A stretch of 64,000 nucleotides of DNA from Ichthyophis bannanicus (Eukaryota; Chordata; Amphibia; Gymnophiona; Ichthyophiidae). A program made the position numbers and the translations under genes. The notes under the pieces were generated by a model. It was not told the DNA's origin. It was given only the letters and a program-made list of their open reading frames with translations, and made no database searches. This document shows, piece by piece, positions 35,003 through 45,526 of the stretch. The DNA is taken from assembly GCA_033557465.1 (NCBI GenBank), contig CM066040.1, positions 324,216,297 through 324,280,296 on the forward strand, read 5' to 3'. Each line of letters starts with the position of its first letter. Within the stretch, counting starts at the first letter, position 1.

Positions 35003-35137
35003 GCAACTCCTGCCCTCCAGCCCTCCGTTGGGCTACCGGTGGAGGTTCTTTCAGTAAAAGGCCTTTCTTTGATGCTGGGACTAGAGGGAGTTCTCTTGTT
35101 CAGCTTGGGTTCCCTGGTAGCCCAGAGCTAGGGAGTC

Positions 35138-35240
35138 ACCCATATGTGAGGACTGACTTCCTGCTTGGTCCTGGAGAAAGAGTAGTTACTCACCTGTAAT
35201 AGGTGTTCTCCAGGAGCAGCAGGAATCAGTCCTCACAGCC
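35138..35240. repeat. internal complementary region, DIRS B
   Basis: Holds the reverse complement of the left end (ccatatgtgaggactgactt...cctggag) joined to that of the right end (agagtagttactcacctg...caggaatcagtcctcac). The palindromic core is cacctgtaataggtg at 35191-35205, with one change from perfect symmetry. Confidence 0.9.
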
Positions 35241-35314
35241 CTCCCTCCTCCCCTGGGAATTGCAGTTGTACATAGTTTATTTTTACATTTTTGTGTGCTG
35301 TTTTTAGCTGTGTC

Positions 35315-35474
35315 ATTTGACTGAGCAAGATGGCACCTTTAGGCGGGAAGGGAACCGTGCATGCGTGCCTGAATTCCCAAAGGCTTTCATGGAAAGCTGG
35401 GGAAATGCTCCGCAAGGGCTCCATTGACGTCGATGTCACCCATATGTGAGGACTGATTCCTGCTGCTCCTGGAG
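35315..35474. repeat. right inverted terminal repeat, DIRS B
   Basis: Reverse complement of 20941-21102, with gcaagatggcacc at the inner end. The 15-bp palindrome cacctgttacaggtg (35477-35491) and gtgagtaactactct follow to the element end. Confidence 0.9.
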
Positions 35475-35592
35475 AACACCTGTTACAGGTGAGTAACTAC
35501 TCTATTCCTTCGTACTCAGATCTCCAACAGAGAGAGTTTTAGGAACAGTGACCATCGGAAACACAGCAAACTTTACTGGATAAACATTGGCA

Positions 35593-35795
35593 AAAGCAAT
35601 GTGTGCTGTTGAGCCAATGCTGACTCCTGGTGACCCAGCAGCCCTTAGGTTTTCTACCAGAAGTAGATTGCCAGACCTTTCTTTCAAGGCCACGGAGGGT
35701 AGAGTGACTTGCCCAAGGCCACAAGGAGTGCCAGGGGGAATCAAACCCTGGTTTCTTGTTCACCAACCAAGCTATTGCTGTAAACACTAGGTTAC
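35593..35795 (-). repeat. tRNA-derived SINE
   Basis: On the minus strand it begins with a tRNA-like head that has A-box- and B-box-like sequence, followed by CTTGTGGCCTTGGGCAAGTC. It ends with a tail that includes a GGGTCACCAGGAGTCAGCAT-type block, which resembles RTE 3' ends. Related copies lie at 43290-43490, 44175-44755 and 63236-63345. It abuts the right flank of DIRS B at about 90 bases. Confidence 0.75.
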
Positions 35796-36513
35796 TCCTC
35801 CACTCTAGCTAAATAAAAGCCTTTGTTTATCAACACTCTATGCACTTCAGTGGTGTTTCCAAGCCCTACCTCTCTGTTCTCAGTCTGTCCTCCATAGTTG
35901 ATCATGGCACTGTGGATATACCAGAGGCCTTGGCTCTTTTTGACTTGGGATTCAGGTGACTGCCTCTGTGCTACTTAGCTCAGTGGTTATACTGACGGTG
36001 ACACCATTTTATAGTGACTGTTCTAGAGAAGCTTCGATCATAATTGCACTCAATGGCAATTGGGAAAGTAGAAAGAACTTTTTCGAAAGCCGAGTGAAGC
36101 CTTTGGAGCTGAGTAGTCCCACCTGCAACACTCTCAAGTGTGGCATCATTTCAGAAACAGAAGCTTAGAAGAGTAAAGTTGCCCATTCAGCAGGTAACAG
36201 GCATAGATCTCCAGTTCGTTCACAGGCTAGTTTACCCTTTTCTCTTGATCACATGCAAATTCAAAAATGCACATATCAAAGATTCTGGTTCAAATAAGAG
36301 AATTACAACTGTGACATGCTAGTGCTTGATCCAGGCTATTTTGCCTTTCTTCCTCCCCCTCCCCGCCCATTCTTTGACATCATGAGGCAGAGGATTCATG
36401 ATATTTTTTTACACATATGGCAATCACAGAAGAGTTAGAGTGACAAAAAGGCAAAAAGATGAATGAAATTCAACAAGGATTAATACAGGGAAGAAGGAAA
36501 TTTCAAATAGATA

Positions 36514-36945
36514 CAGTGTCTTGTAAAAGCCTTCATACCCTTGTACGTTTTTCACACTACAACTCAGACGTTATTAAAGTAGGAGTTTGTTTCACTGATC
36601 TACACAATAGACTCTACGCTTTCAGTATTAAAGAACAATTATAGAAATTCAAAAAGAAATTATGAATAAGAACCAGTCTTGATTTTGTAAGTCGTCACAT
36701 TCCTTGACTTAGAAGTGCCTTTTGCAGCAGTCACAGCCATGAGTCATTCAGTATAACTCTTCCAGCTTTGCACAATGAGATTGTGCAGATTTTGGCCATT
36801 CTTCTTAGCAGAATAACAGAAGCTTTTTCACTTTGACTGGGGATCATCAGTAGACTACAGTATTGAAGTCTCACCACAGATTTTTTTATTGATTCTATCT
36901 GGACTTCAACTGGGCCACTCAAGGACATTCTCTTTCAATTTTTCA
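36514..36945 (-). pseudogene. Tc1/mariner transposase remnant
   Basis: The low-coordinate end cagtgtcttgtaaaag, preceded by TA at 36512-36513, matches the terminus of a common vertebrate Tc1-like family. Minus-strand translation gives NVLEWPSxSPD (before the catalytic Glu region of the DDE domain) and SYTExLMAVTAAKGTSK, the conserved C-terminal end of Tc1 transposases. Much of the gene is missing and stops and frameshifts abound. A cut-and-paste DNA transposon fossil. Confidence 0.75.
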
Positions 36946-37180
36946 GGGCTGAATTTTAAAAGGTTATCATCTAACCACTGTACAACTGCTGTAAAACAGG
37001 ACTTACACTGCAGAAGGTCCAGTGAGTGAAGATCAAACTGGGCTATTAATTGGATGTCATCCACAAAATAGTGATCTGAAATGCTGTGGGATTGTATGAA
37101 GTGCTAAAGGGCTTAAAATATATTAATCAGAAAGGGTAAGAATAGTGATCCCTCTGGTACTCCACAGTGCAAATGACAGA
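36946..37180 (-). pseudogene. L2-like RT fragment
   Basis: Minus-strand frames give a GVPEGS-like block followed by LPFLIxxFxALQHFIQSH and a VDDIQL that corresponds to the YADDxQL core of L2-type reverse transcriptases. Heavily decayed and short. Confidence 0.45.
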
Positions 37181-37206
37181 TATTTGTGGTGGGAGTTGTA
37201 GTATTA

Positions 37207-39760
37207 ACTACAAAAGTACAATTGCTAAGTGCCGTTGAGTCGGTGTCGACTCATGGTGACCCTCTGGATAGTTGTTCTAAACTGTGTTCGGTCTTGAGTC
37301 AGGCGGCTCATTGTTCACAGAGTGGCACCCATAGCTGCTGTTATTGTATCGATCCATCTCATTGCTGGCCTTCCTCTTTTGCATTGATGTTTTACCTTGC
37401 CAAGCATGCTGTTGTTCTCTAATGATCTCTCTCTTCGTATGATGTGTCCAAAGTATAAAAGTCAAAGTCTTGTCATCTGAGCTTCTAAAGAAAGCTTAGG
37501 TTTGATCTTCTCTAGTTCTGACTGGTTTGTTCTTCAGGTAGTCCATGGTATACACAATATTAGTTGCCAGTACCATAATTTAAAGGCATCAATTTTCTTC
37601 CTGTTTATCTTTTTCACTGTTCACATCCATATGACATTTTTGAAAATATCATGGCTTGAATGAGTTGAATCTTTGTATGGAGAGAGATATCTCTGCTCTT
37701 GAGAATCTTGTCTAGGTCCTTCATAGCCATTCTGCCAAGGGCAATGCGTCATCGGATTTCTTAACTGCTTGTCCTTTCTTTATTGATTGTTGATCCAACT
37801 AGGTTAAAGTTGTCCACTATTTCAATTTCTTCTCCATCAACAAAGAGCTTATTGATTTTGCCAGTTGTCAGGATCTTTGTCTTCTTTACATTAAGGTGAA
37901 GGCCCATTTTAAGACTGTTCCTTGATCTTGAGAAGAAAATGTTTCAGATCATCTTCACTTTCAGCCACTGATGTGGCATCATCAGCATAGCGAAGGTTGT
38001 TGATGAATCTCCCATCAATCTTCACGCCTCTGTTGTCTTCATACAGGCTTGCTTCTCTGATGATTTCTTCTGCATATAAATTAAACAAGTAGGGGGAAAG
38101 TATGCAGCCTTGTCGTACACCTTTGCTGATTTTAAACCATTCTGTTTCTTCTTGTTCCATTTGAACTGTTGCTTCTTGATCAGTGTAAAGATTATGCAAG
38201 AGAACTATCAGGTGTTCTGGTATACCCATGCTTTTTAATGTGGTCCAGAGTTTCTCATGGTTTGCACAGTCAAAAGCCTTGCTGTAGTAATAAAACACAT
38301 ATAGATATCTTTTTAGTATTTCCAAGGATCCATCTCACATCCGCGATGATGTCTCTCATTCTTCGCCCTTTCCTGAACCCTGCTTGCATTTCAGACAGAT
38401 CTCGTTCCAGTCAATGCAGAATAATCTTCAGTAGAATCTTACTGGCATGTGGGATCAGAGCGATTGTGCAATAATTTCCACAGTCAATTGGATCACATTT
38501 TTTTAATATTGGTATAAACACAGATCTTTTCCAGTCAGTTGGCCATGATGATGTCTTCCAAATTTCCTGGCAGAGTCTTGTAAGTATAGTAACAGCTGCA
38601 TCAAATTGCTGTAATAATTCAATGGGAATACCATCAATATCTGGTGCTTTGTTCTTTGATAAGGCTTTCAATGCTGCTTCGGTGACTTCTTGCATCACCA
38701 AAGGTTCTGGATCATAAGGTACAGGTTGAAACGGCTGTTGGTCCACTTGATCTTTATCATACAGTATAATAATTCTGTATGTTCTTTCCACCTTTTTTTG
38801 ATCTTCACAGCATCATTCAGTATGGATCCTTGAGCATCATGTAACATTCCGATTCGAGGCTGGATTTTTTTCTTTAACTCTCATAGCTTTAGGAAAGCCG
38901 ATCTTGTTCTTCCTCCAATAATTTCTGCTTCTGTTTCCTTGCATGCATCATTGTAGTACTTCTCCTTGTCTTGTGTTGATGCATGTTGGCAGTCTCTATT
39001 GAGTAATGTGATTGACTCTCTTTCTCTTCTGGCTTTAGCTTCTCTGTGTTTCTGGGCAATTTTTAGAGTTTTTTCAGTCATCCATTTTGGCCATTTTTGC
39101 TTTTTCGCCTTTTGTAGAGATTTCTCACTTTCTTCCAATACAGCCTTCTTGATGTCATCCCATAACTCTTCTGGAGCTCTGTCATTTATATCTAAAGCAA
39201 CAAATCAATTTTGCAGGCAGTCTTTAAATTCCAATGGTATATTCTCAAGGTCCTATTTTGCTACATTCATGAGTGGCTTGCTCTTTTTCAACTTTAGCTT
39301 GAGTTTGCATACTGGTACAGTAGTTGGTGGCTGTACCGCAGTCAGCTCCAGGTTTTGTCTTTGTTGATATTTTAGAGTTTTTCCATTGTTGACTTCCACA
39401 GATGTAGTCAATTTGATTTTTGTACAATCCATTGGGTGAAGTCCATGTGTACAATCGCTGCTTGTGTTGCTAGAAGGAGGTGTTTGAGATGACTAGATCA
39501 TTGGTCTTGCAGAATTCTATCAGTCTTTCTCCAGCTTCATTTCTATTGCCAAGTCCATATTTTCCACCCACTTTGCCACCTTTTTTGTTGCCAACCTGTG
39601 CGTTCCGGTCACCCATGAGTATCAGGATATCTGTTTGCATATTCTGGCAATTTCAGCTTGTACTTGTTCATACAACTCATCAACTTCATCTCTTCTGCTG
39701 CTATTTTTGGGGCAAAGTGCAATTAGACAGAAAAGTTGGGAAACAAATGAGAACAAGAAG
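37207..39760 (-). mobile_element. RTE/BovB-like LINE (minus strand)
   Basis: About 2.55 kb of an RTE-clade element reading right to left: the distal endonuclease, RT and C-terminal region, ending at a 3' terminus with ggtcaccatgagtcgacacc. The endonuclease N-terminus is missing or beyond 39760. Frameshifts throughout. A second, shorter copy of the same 3' end is at 61488-62050. BovB-type RTEs are known for horizontal transfer between vertebrates; nothing here proves that for this copy. Confidence 0.85.
37480..39740 (-). pseudogene. RTE endonuclease-RT, frameshifted
   Basis: From the N-terminal side: DEVDELYEQVQAEI, a MGDRNAQVG-like endonuclease block, ERLIEFCKTNDLVISN, YTWTSPNGLYKNQIDYI and KTKPGADCG. 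After a linker (KKQKWPKWMTEKTLKIAQKHREA) the RT gives MQEVTEAALKALSKNKAPDIDG, YYSKAFDCANHEKLWTTL, ISKGVRQGCILSPYLFNLYA and the catalytic LRYADD around 37980. The order and motifs match RTE-clade proteins (BovB type). At least four frame changes. Confidence 0.85.
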
Positions 39761-39769
39761 GTGTAGATA

Positions 39770-40120
39770 ACATGAAGAGGGATGTAGCTAAGCTTGAAGA
39801 ATGGTCTAGAAATTGGCAGCTGTAACCGCCACGCCAAGCAGCTTACCCACTTCTGTAACTTTGTTTAAGGTTTTACATGTTTGTTAATTTGTAATAGGGC
39901 TGATATTGTAAAGCCGCACCTGCTAACCACATAAGTGCCAGCCAGCAGGATATTCAGTGGCACTATCTGGATAGTGCTGGGTTAGTCCATGGGCAGAGAT
40001 GGGGCAGAGCTTGAGGTTCTCTAGTTAGCAGCAGTGTTCAATCCGTTAACTGCATAAAGTTAAGCCATAAAAAGAACTTCTGTAATTTTGTGATTTACCA
40101 TCCAGATAGCAGGCTAAATG
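39770..40120. other. unassigned DNA next to satellite
   Basis: No gene. Around 39950-39990 the sequence gatattcagtggcactatc and ggatagtgctgg resembles the 49-bp satellite unit and its inverse, so it may be the source from which the array grew. Confidence 0.45.
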
Positions 40121-41300
40121 TTGCTGCTTCCAGATAGCAGTGCCAGTCACCACACTACAAGGATATTCGGTGCTGCTTCCAGATAGCAGTGCCAGTCACC
40201 ACACTGCAAGGATATTCGGTGCTGCGTCTAGATAGCAGTGCCAGTCACCACACTGCAAGGATATTCGGTGCTGCTTCCAGATAGCAGTGCCAGTCACCAC
40301 ACTGCAAGGATATTCGGTACTGCTTCCAGATAGCAGTGCCAGTCACCACACCGCAAGGATATTCGGTACTGCTTCCAGATAGCAGTGCCAGTCACCACAC
40401 CGCAAGGATATTCGGTACTGCTTCCAGATAGCAGTGCCAGTCACCACACCGCAAGGATATTCGGTGCTGCTTCCAGATAGCAGTGCCAGTCACCACACCA
40501 CAAGGATATTCGGTACTGCTTCCAGATAGCAGTGCCAGTCACCACACCGCAAGGTTATTCAGTGCTGCTTCCAGATAGCAGTGCCAGTCACCACACCGCA
40601 AGGATATTCGGTGCTGCTTCCAGATAGCAGTGCCAGTCACCACACCGCAAGGATATTCGGTGCTGCTTTCAGATAGCAGTGCCAGTCACCACACCGCAAG
40701 GATATTCGGTGCTGCTTCCAGATAGCAGTGCCAGTCACCACACCACAAGGATATTCGGTGCTGCTTCCAGATAGCAGTGCCAGTCACCACACCGCAAGGA
40801 TATTCGGTGCTGCGTCCAGATAGCAGTGCCAGTCACCACACCGCAAGGATATTCGGTGCTGCTTTCAGATAGCAGTGCTAGTCACCACACCGCAAGGATA
40901 TTCGGTGCTGCATCCAGATAGCAGTGCCAGTCACCACACCGTAAGGATATTCGGTGCTGCTTCCAGATAGCAGTGCCAGTCACCACACTGCAAGGATATT
41001 CGGTGCTGCTTCCAGATAGCAGTGCCAGTCACCACACTGCAAGGATATTCGGTGCTGCGTCCAGATAGCAGTGCCAGTCACCACACTGCAAGGATATTCA
41101 GTGCTGCGCCCAGATAGCAGTGCCAGTCACCACACTGCAAGGATATTCGGTGCTGCGTCCAGATAGCAGTGCCAGTCACCACACTGCAAGGATATTCGGT
41201 GCTGCGCCCAGATAGCAGTGCCAGTCACCACACTGCAAGGATATTCGGTGCTGCGTCCAGATAGCTGTGCCAGTCACCACACCACAAGGATATTCGGTTC
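40121..41300. repeat. 49-bp tandem satellite, ~24 copies
   Basis: A head-to-tail array with constant 49-bp spacing; adjacent ccagata motifs at 40130 and 40179 show the period. Each unit carries ggatattcggtgctgc, a tccagatagcagtgcc block and agtcaccacac. Variants (ctgc/ccgc/ccac, gcttcc/gcgtcc/gcgccc) are clustered: ccgc in the middle, ctgc at both ends. That suggests local expansion of sub-blocks. No coding potential; 49 is not a multiple of 3. Confidence 0.95.
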
Positions 41301-41454
41301 TGGTCACTATTCCAATACTGGCACTGATGGCCGCAGTTAAATATTGGCCCCAGTGCTTACAAAAATTGGAGATGTTTCTTTTGCAAGGCTTAGAATCCAT
41401 CAGGTATTGCAATTCCTGTTGTAAAGGAGACATTTTTATTGCACCAATTTAATA

Positions 41455-41655
41455 TATCTGTGACATGCTTTTGAGAGTTATCCTGTCTTCATCGGGTCAA
41501 TGAAAAAATTATGCACTTACATTGGATTTAAACATTGCATGTGCAGACAGCTTAAGACCTAGTTGAGTTTGTACCGTTTAAACAAGGTGTGACTGTGTTT
41601 GTCTTGACCTGATAAAAGGGGACAACTCTCAAAAGCTTATGAAGACATTGGATAG
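41455..41655. repeat. inverted pair of a short dispersed repeat
   Basis: catgcttttgagagttatcc near 41465-41485 and, in reverse orientation, gggacaactctcaaaagctt near 41619-41638 are inverted copies. Each adjoins a Tc1-unrelated gacctgat/atcgggtc block. The family is not identified. Confidence 0.45.
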
Positions 41656-41998
41656 GACCAAGCTTAGCACGGATTCTTCTGGCTGCCCATTTTTCATTTT
41701 ATCTTTGGTATGCCAAAAGGATCAGTGTAACCTTAGACACGGCTATCATTCCTCATATCCAGTTATGGTCAACATGATTGGCACCCTTGCAGTTCAACCC
41801 CATAATATCCAATATCTCGTGTAAAAAAAAAAAAAAAGTGACCAGCGAAATGGCTTTGTACTGTATATGCACATATATTTGACACATAAAAGAATCAAAT
41901 AAAACAAGACCAATTAAAAAAGGAAATAGTATAAAAACTGGGACATTGCCAGGACATGATTATTACCCACATTAAATTAAGCCCTACAAAATCACCAC

Positions 41999-42214
41999 TA
42001 GAAATTCCTACCATAAGATGATTTTCTAAATCTACCATTCACCTGTTTTCATTTTTATCTATGACCCCCCCTCAAAATCATGAAAATGTGAACTATAATA
42101 TAATAGTTGAGTTTGTACCATTGTTCACATTTTCATGGTTTGGGGGATCATAGATAAAAATGAAAACAGGTGAATGGTAGATTTAGAAAATCATCTATTG
42201 GTAGGAATTTCTAG
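41999..42214. mobile_element. fold-back (palindromic) element
   Basis: Left arm 41999-42093 (ctagaaattcctacca...gaaaatgtgaac) is the near-perfect inverse of right arm 42123-42214 (gttcacattttc...ggaatttctag) around a 29-base spacer. Direct repeats of 14 bp, aggacatgattatt (41951) and aggacatgactatt (42213), flank it at unequal distances. Single-stranded DNA or RNA would form a >90-bp hairpin. Probably a non-autonomous DNA transposon of Tc1 type, since tattggcaccctt-like termini lie nearby. Confidence 0.8.
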
Positions 42215-42516
42215 GACATGACTATTGGCACCCTTATAAACAATTCAAATCCGTTTAAACAGAAGAACCACATTCCCATTGCAATAGAAGCACCTGTGAT
42301 CAATTATCAGTACTCACATACTACTCTGCATCGGCTGAAGACCTCATTAGCATCTTATTTCAATACATGCAGCTCATTTGGATATCATTTGAATATGCAT
42401 GGTTCTCTTGTGTGCGCATTCCTTTCTGCAAAGATTACGCATGTGTCAGTCTATTCTCTGCATCAATCGCTGGCGATAGTTGTGCATATTTGTCGCACTA
42501 GCGTTTCAGCATCGAT

Positions 42517-42622
42517 TTGTTAGATTATAAGCCCTCCAGGGCAGGAAGATACCTACTGTACCTGAACATAATTTGTCTTGAACTTCTCAGAAAAGGTGTG
42601 AGCCTAAATCAAATCCAATTCC
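42517..42622 (+). repeat. retroelement 3' tail, CR1/L2-type
   Basis: Contains ttagattataagccctccag, then tacctactgtacctgaa and a gtgagcctaaatcaaat end. It is the second copy of the tail at 20846-20938. It directly precedes the gag remnant of DIRS D. Confidence 0.55.
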
Positions 42623-42636
42623 CTTCTGCAATTTTC

Positions 42637-43290
42637 TTAGGGAAATGGCTAAGTCCATTCCATTTGACACTGGAGTGAAACCCAGGGCTGTGGAGTTGGA
42701 TAGCCTCCAATATTCTGTTGCTTAAAGGACGTGAAGACAGAACCCATGCACTTCATCCTTCAGAGGTCACAGATGAAAATGTGGGAGACCCTGCTTTCTG
42801 TGACTTCAATCGGCTGAAGGTTGACTGCGATGTATAAAGTCCAGAAAGCTTCTGGTTTCAAAAAGCTGCAACTGTCACACCACTCCATAGTCATCTGATC
42901 TGCTCTCAGACGTGCCAAGAGCGCCAAGGACCATTCTTCGGCATCTCCAAGAAGGGAAGTTAGGACCATGGACTCTTTTGAGGAAAGGTTTTCAGAATGC
43001 TCTGCTAACATCCGATACAGTATCCTACCAGCTCTTCTTGGGCATGCATTTGCAGAACATCATTCGCAGTTAGGAGGAATTGACAGATTTTCTTCCTCTA
43101 GAGAAAGTAAATACTTTGTCTGAGCGACATATGATGTTTTCAACACAGCATGGAGATTCACTTCAATGAGTATTGGTGCCTGGAGACTCTCATGGCTCCG
43201 GGCCTCAGACATATAGCCTAGTTGTGCAGAAGCAAATTGTCTTCATGGCATAGCATGTCAGCTGTCTCTTTGGAGATGAGGTCCATGAGC
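42637..43290 (+). pseudogene. DIRS D gag remnant
   Basis: Broken frames give MAKSIPFDTGVKPRAVELDS and LQYSVA, aligning with the ATALAIPADPEEEPRAEELE region of copy B, then GFQKLQLSHHSIV, RRAKSAKDHSSASPRRE and YQLFLGMHLQN. Many stops and small indels; no function. Confidence 0.75.
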
Positions 43291-43556
43291 TGCAACCGTG
43301 ATCAACCCAGCAGCGACCCAGCAGCACCTGGGTTTTCTTGGCAGTGTGACGAAGTCTATTGCCAGGCGTTTCTTCCAAGGCAGTGGAGGGTTAAGTGACT
43401 TTCCCAAGGCCACAAGGAGTGCAAGTGGGAATTGAAGCCTGGTCTCTTGTTTACCAAATCAGTGCTCCAACCTTTAGGCTACGCCTCCATTCGAGGCTAT
43501 GTTATCTGGATCTAAAGAACATCTAGATCCACATACAGATACATCCCAGTCATTAA
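43291..43556. repeat. duplicated block: SINE plus RT piece
   Basis: Contains a minus-strand SINE (to about 43490) followed by about 65 bases (gctatgttatctggatctaa onward) that belong to the RT gene and are found in place at 44756-44816. From 43381 to 43553 the match to 44641-44813 holds a constant offset of 1,260 bases without indels. This is a segmental duplication or SINE-mediated conversion, not an independent insertion. Confidence 0.8.
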
Positions 43557-44166
43557 GCTACTGACACCTTGCAAATGCTCTCCAAGGCTACTTCCAACAT
43601 GACTTCTTCATCTCGGAGGGCCTACTACTCATAGAAGTATCCTCCCCTTCTGCTCTTTGCAGACCAGGCAAACTTTGCATTCTCACCTTCAGCAGCCAAG
43701 GTTAAGAAACCCCAGCCAATGCCCAGTCTATGCCAGGGATGGGATTTTGACTGACTCCTTGAGAACATAGCTATTACCCCGGCCTACTTCCAGACAACCT
43801 ACCAGTTGGAGGGAGGCTCGCCCTCTCTGCAGATAGCTGGTCCCTTGTAACCTCCAATTCTTGGGTTCTCAAAATAATCTTGGAGGGATGCATACTTCAC
43901 CTATTCAAGCTCCCATCAGATTGCCCTCTGAGAATCCACTAAATCAGTTCTCATCATCAGGAAATACTTCTGCAGGAATTCTCTGTCCTTTGGGCTGCCA
44001 ACGCAATTTAGCCCATCCCACTAGGGATTTTATTTGCGGTATTTCCTAGTGCCAAAGAAAACAGGGGGATACCATCCTATCCTAGATCTGAACAAATTTC
44101 TTTTCAGAGAAAAGTTCAGAAGGGAAGCAAGAGGCTCAGGGAAACCAGTCTCAAAAATGGGGACTG
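43557..44166 (+). pseudogene. DIRS D gag C-terminus and RT N-terminus
   Basis: Weak frames correspond to the basic gag tail and pol start. From 44034 the frame gives FLVPKKTGGYHPILDLNKFL and FREKF, the RT finger motifs, ending at the gactggctatgtt that would encode DWLC. There the SINE cluster begins. Confidence 0.7.
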
Positions 44167-44174
44167 GCTATGTT

Positions 44175-44384
44175 GCAAATGTAATGTGTACCTTCGAGTC
44201 AGTGCAGCTCCTGGGTTTTCTTGGCAATGTCAGCGGAAGTAGATTGCCAGGCCTTTCTTCTGAGGCACTGGAGGGTTAAGTGACTTGCCCAAGGCCACAA
44301 GGCATGCTAGTGGGAATCAAACCCTTGTCTCTTGGTTACCAAGCAAGTGCTCTAACTATGAGGCTACTTCTCCACTAGAGAGGT
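44175..44384 (-). repeat. tRNA-derived SINE, copy 1 of cluster
   Basis: Full-length minus-strand copy. The 3' tail starts at gcaaatgtaatgtgtacctt, the core cttgcccaaggccacaagg lies near 44285, and the tRNA-like head ends at ggctacttctccact. Confidence 0.75.
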
Positions 44385-44424
44385 TTGAGAAACAGGGCAT
44401 TATGGAACTCCTGTAATACTGATT

Positions 44425-44526
44425 TCAATGCAGTGCAATATGTGCCTTTGAGTCAGTGCGACCCAGCAGCACCTGGGTTTTCTTGGCAGTGTGATGAAGT
44501 CTATTGCCAGGCGTTTCTTCCGAGGC
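44425..44526 (-). repeat. tRNA-derived SINE, copy 2, 3' half only
   Basis: Starts with caatgcagtgcaatatgtgc and runs to cgtttcttccgaggca, where copy 3 interrupts or replaces it. Its gatgaagtctattgcc variant is the same as in the duplicated block at 43330-43370. Confidence 0.7.
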
Positions 44527-44755
44527 AAAATGCAAATGCAATGTATGCCTTCGAGTCAGTCCTGACTCCTGGCGACCCAGAAGCCCCTGGGTTTTCTTGG
44601 CAGTGTCATTGGAAGTAGATTGCCAGCCTTTCTTCCGAGGCAGTGGAGGGTTAAGTGACTTGCCCAAGGCCACAAGGAGTGCAAGTGGGAATTGAAGTCT
44701 GGTCTCTTGTTTACCAAACCAGTGCTCCAACCATTAGGCTACTCCTCCACTCGAA
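44527..44755 (-). repeat. tRNA-derived SINE, copy 3
   Basis: Full-length minus-strand copy that begins in the middle of copy 2 with aaatgcaaatgcaatgtatg and ends ctactcctccactcgaa. It is either a SINE inserted in a SINE or the product of template switching. Confidence 0.75.
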
Positions 44756-45526
44756 GCTATGTTATCTGGATCTAAAGAACACCTAGATCCACATACAGAT
44801 ACATCCCAGTCACAGGAGGTATTTAGGATTCATTGTAGGAATACATCACATCCATTACTATCCTGTGGCCTAGCCTCCATTCCTCACATTTTCATGAAAT
44901 GCCTCACAGTTGTCACCGCATTTATACGCAGGCTTGCATGTATGTGTTCCCATACTAGACAATTGGCTGATCAAGAACACCACTCAGGAACAAGTTCAAG
45001 AATTCATACACTTGATCACCTGGGTGCTAGATCAATTATCCCAAGTCAAACCTTAGTCTGTCATGACAACTGAAATTTATTGGAGCCTTGCTAGACACAA
45101 CTCACCTGGCTGGTGGTGACAGTGGAAGGAGTACAACAGAGTTGAGAATGTCGGCCCACATGGCTTCGACAGTTCATGGAATGCCCTTGGTACATCTCAA
45201 CATAAGGCAAGCGCAATGGACCTTGACAATGCAGTGGACACAGTCCACTCACAGACTCAAGGATGTCATCTTTGTCACTCCTCTTCTCCAAAACTTCCTG
45301 TCCTGGTGAGTGGATCATTCCAATCTGGCGAAAGATCTCACCTTCCAGATTTCCCCCTATTAAAAGCTGCTTATGACAGACACAGCCAAACTGGGCTGGA
45401 ATGTAAATGGGTTCCCTGCCCAGGGCTGTCATCCACCCATAAAAGCCTTCACCAAATCAATTTCCTGGACCTGACAGTAGTATCAAATGTTTTAAGGACT
45501 TTCAGAGATGGTTGACCAATCAAATT
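44756..45526 (+). pseudogene. DIRS D RT/RNase H, central part
   Basis: In broken frames: LCYLDLKNT and IHIQIHPSHRRYLGFIVG (aligning with LCSLDLKDAYTHILIHLDHRKYLRFIVG across copies), FMKCLTVVTAFIRRL, a degraded YLDD region (ccatactagacaattggctg near 44951), HMASTVHGMPLVHLNIRQAQW and the RNase H start INFLDLTVVSNVLRTF. It stops abruptly at 45526 where the CR1 fragment enters; the next codons of this gene are found at 52946. Confidence 0.75.

Larger units (their letters stand above)
20939..35503 (+). mobile_element. DIRS-type YR retrotransposon (copy B)
   Basis: Complete DIRS with inverted terminal repeats (20941-21102 and 35315-35474), ICR at 35138-35240, gag, pol and a YR frame. An 8.76-kb Tx1-like LINE lies inside pol (24805-33566). 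Without it the element is 5.8 kb, matching copy A. The ICR junction (cctggag followed by aaagagtagttactc) places the ends near 20939 and 35503. Gag has one stop and one frameshift and RT has two frameshifts and a stop, but the recombinase frame is open throughout. The sequence is GC-richer and better preserved than the other DIRS copies. Confidence 0.94.
44167..44763. repeat. SINE cluster with gctatgtt duplication
   Basis: gctatgtt at 44167-44174 and 44756-44763 brackets the cluster and is the duplicated RT sequence, so the first SINE entered here by target-primed insertion. The 8-bp match is the part still visible. Confidence 0.7.

Noticed and set aside
40121..41300. Regular 49-bp repeat resembling a CRISPR array
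   Set aside because: Repeats are contiguous without unique spacers and the context is a eukaryotic transposon landscape; it is a satellite.
43400..43490. Possible tRNA gene on the minus strand
   Set aside because: A-box- and B-box-like sequences belong to the head of a SINE repeated at several places; no complete cloverleaf.
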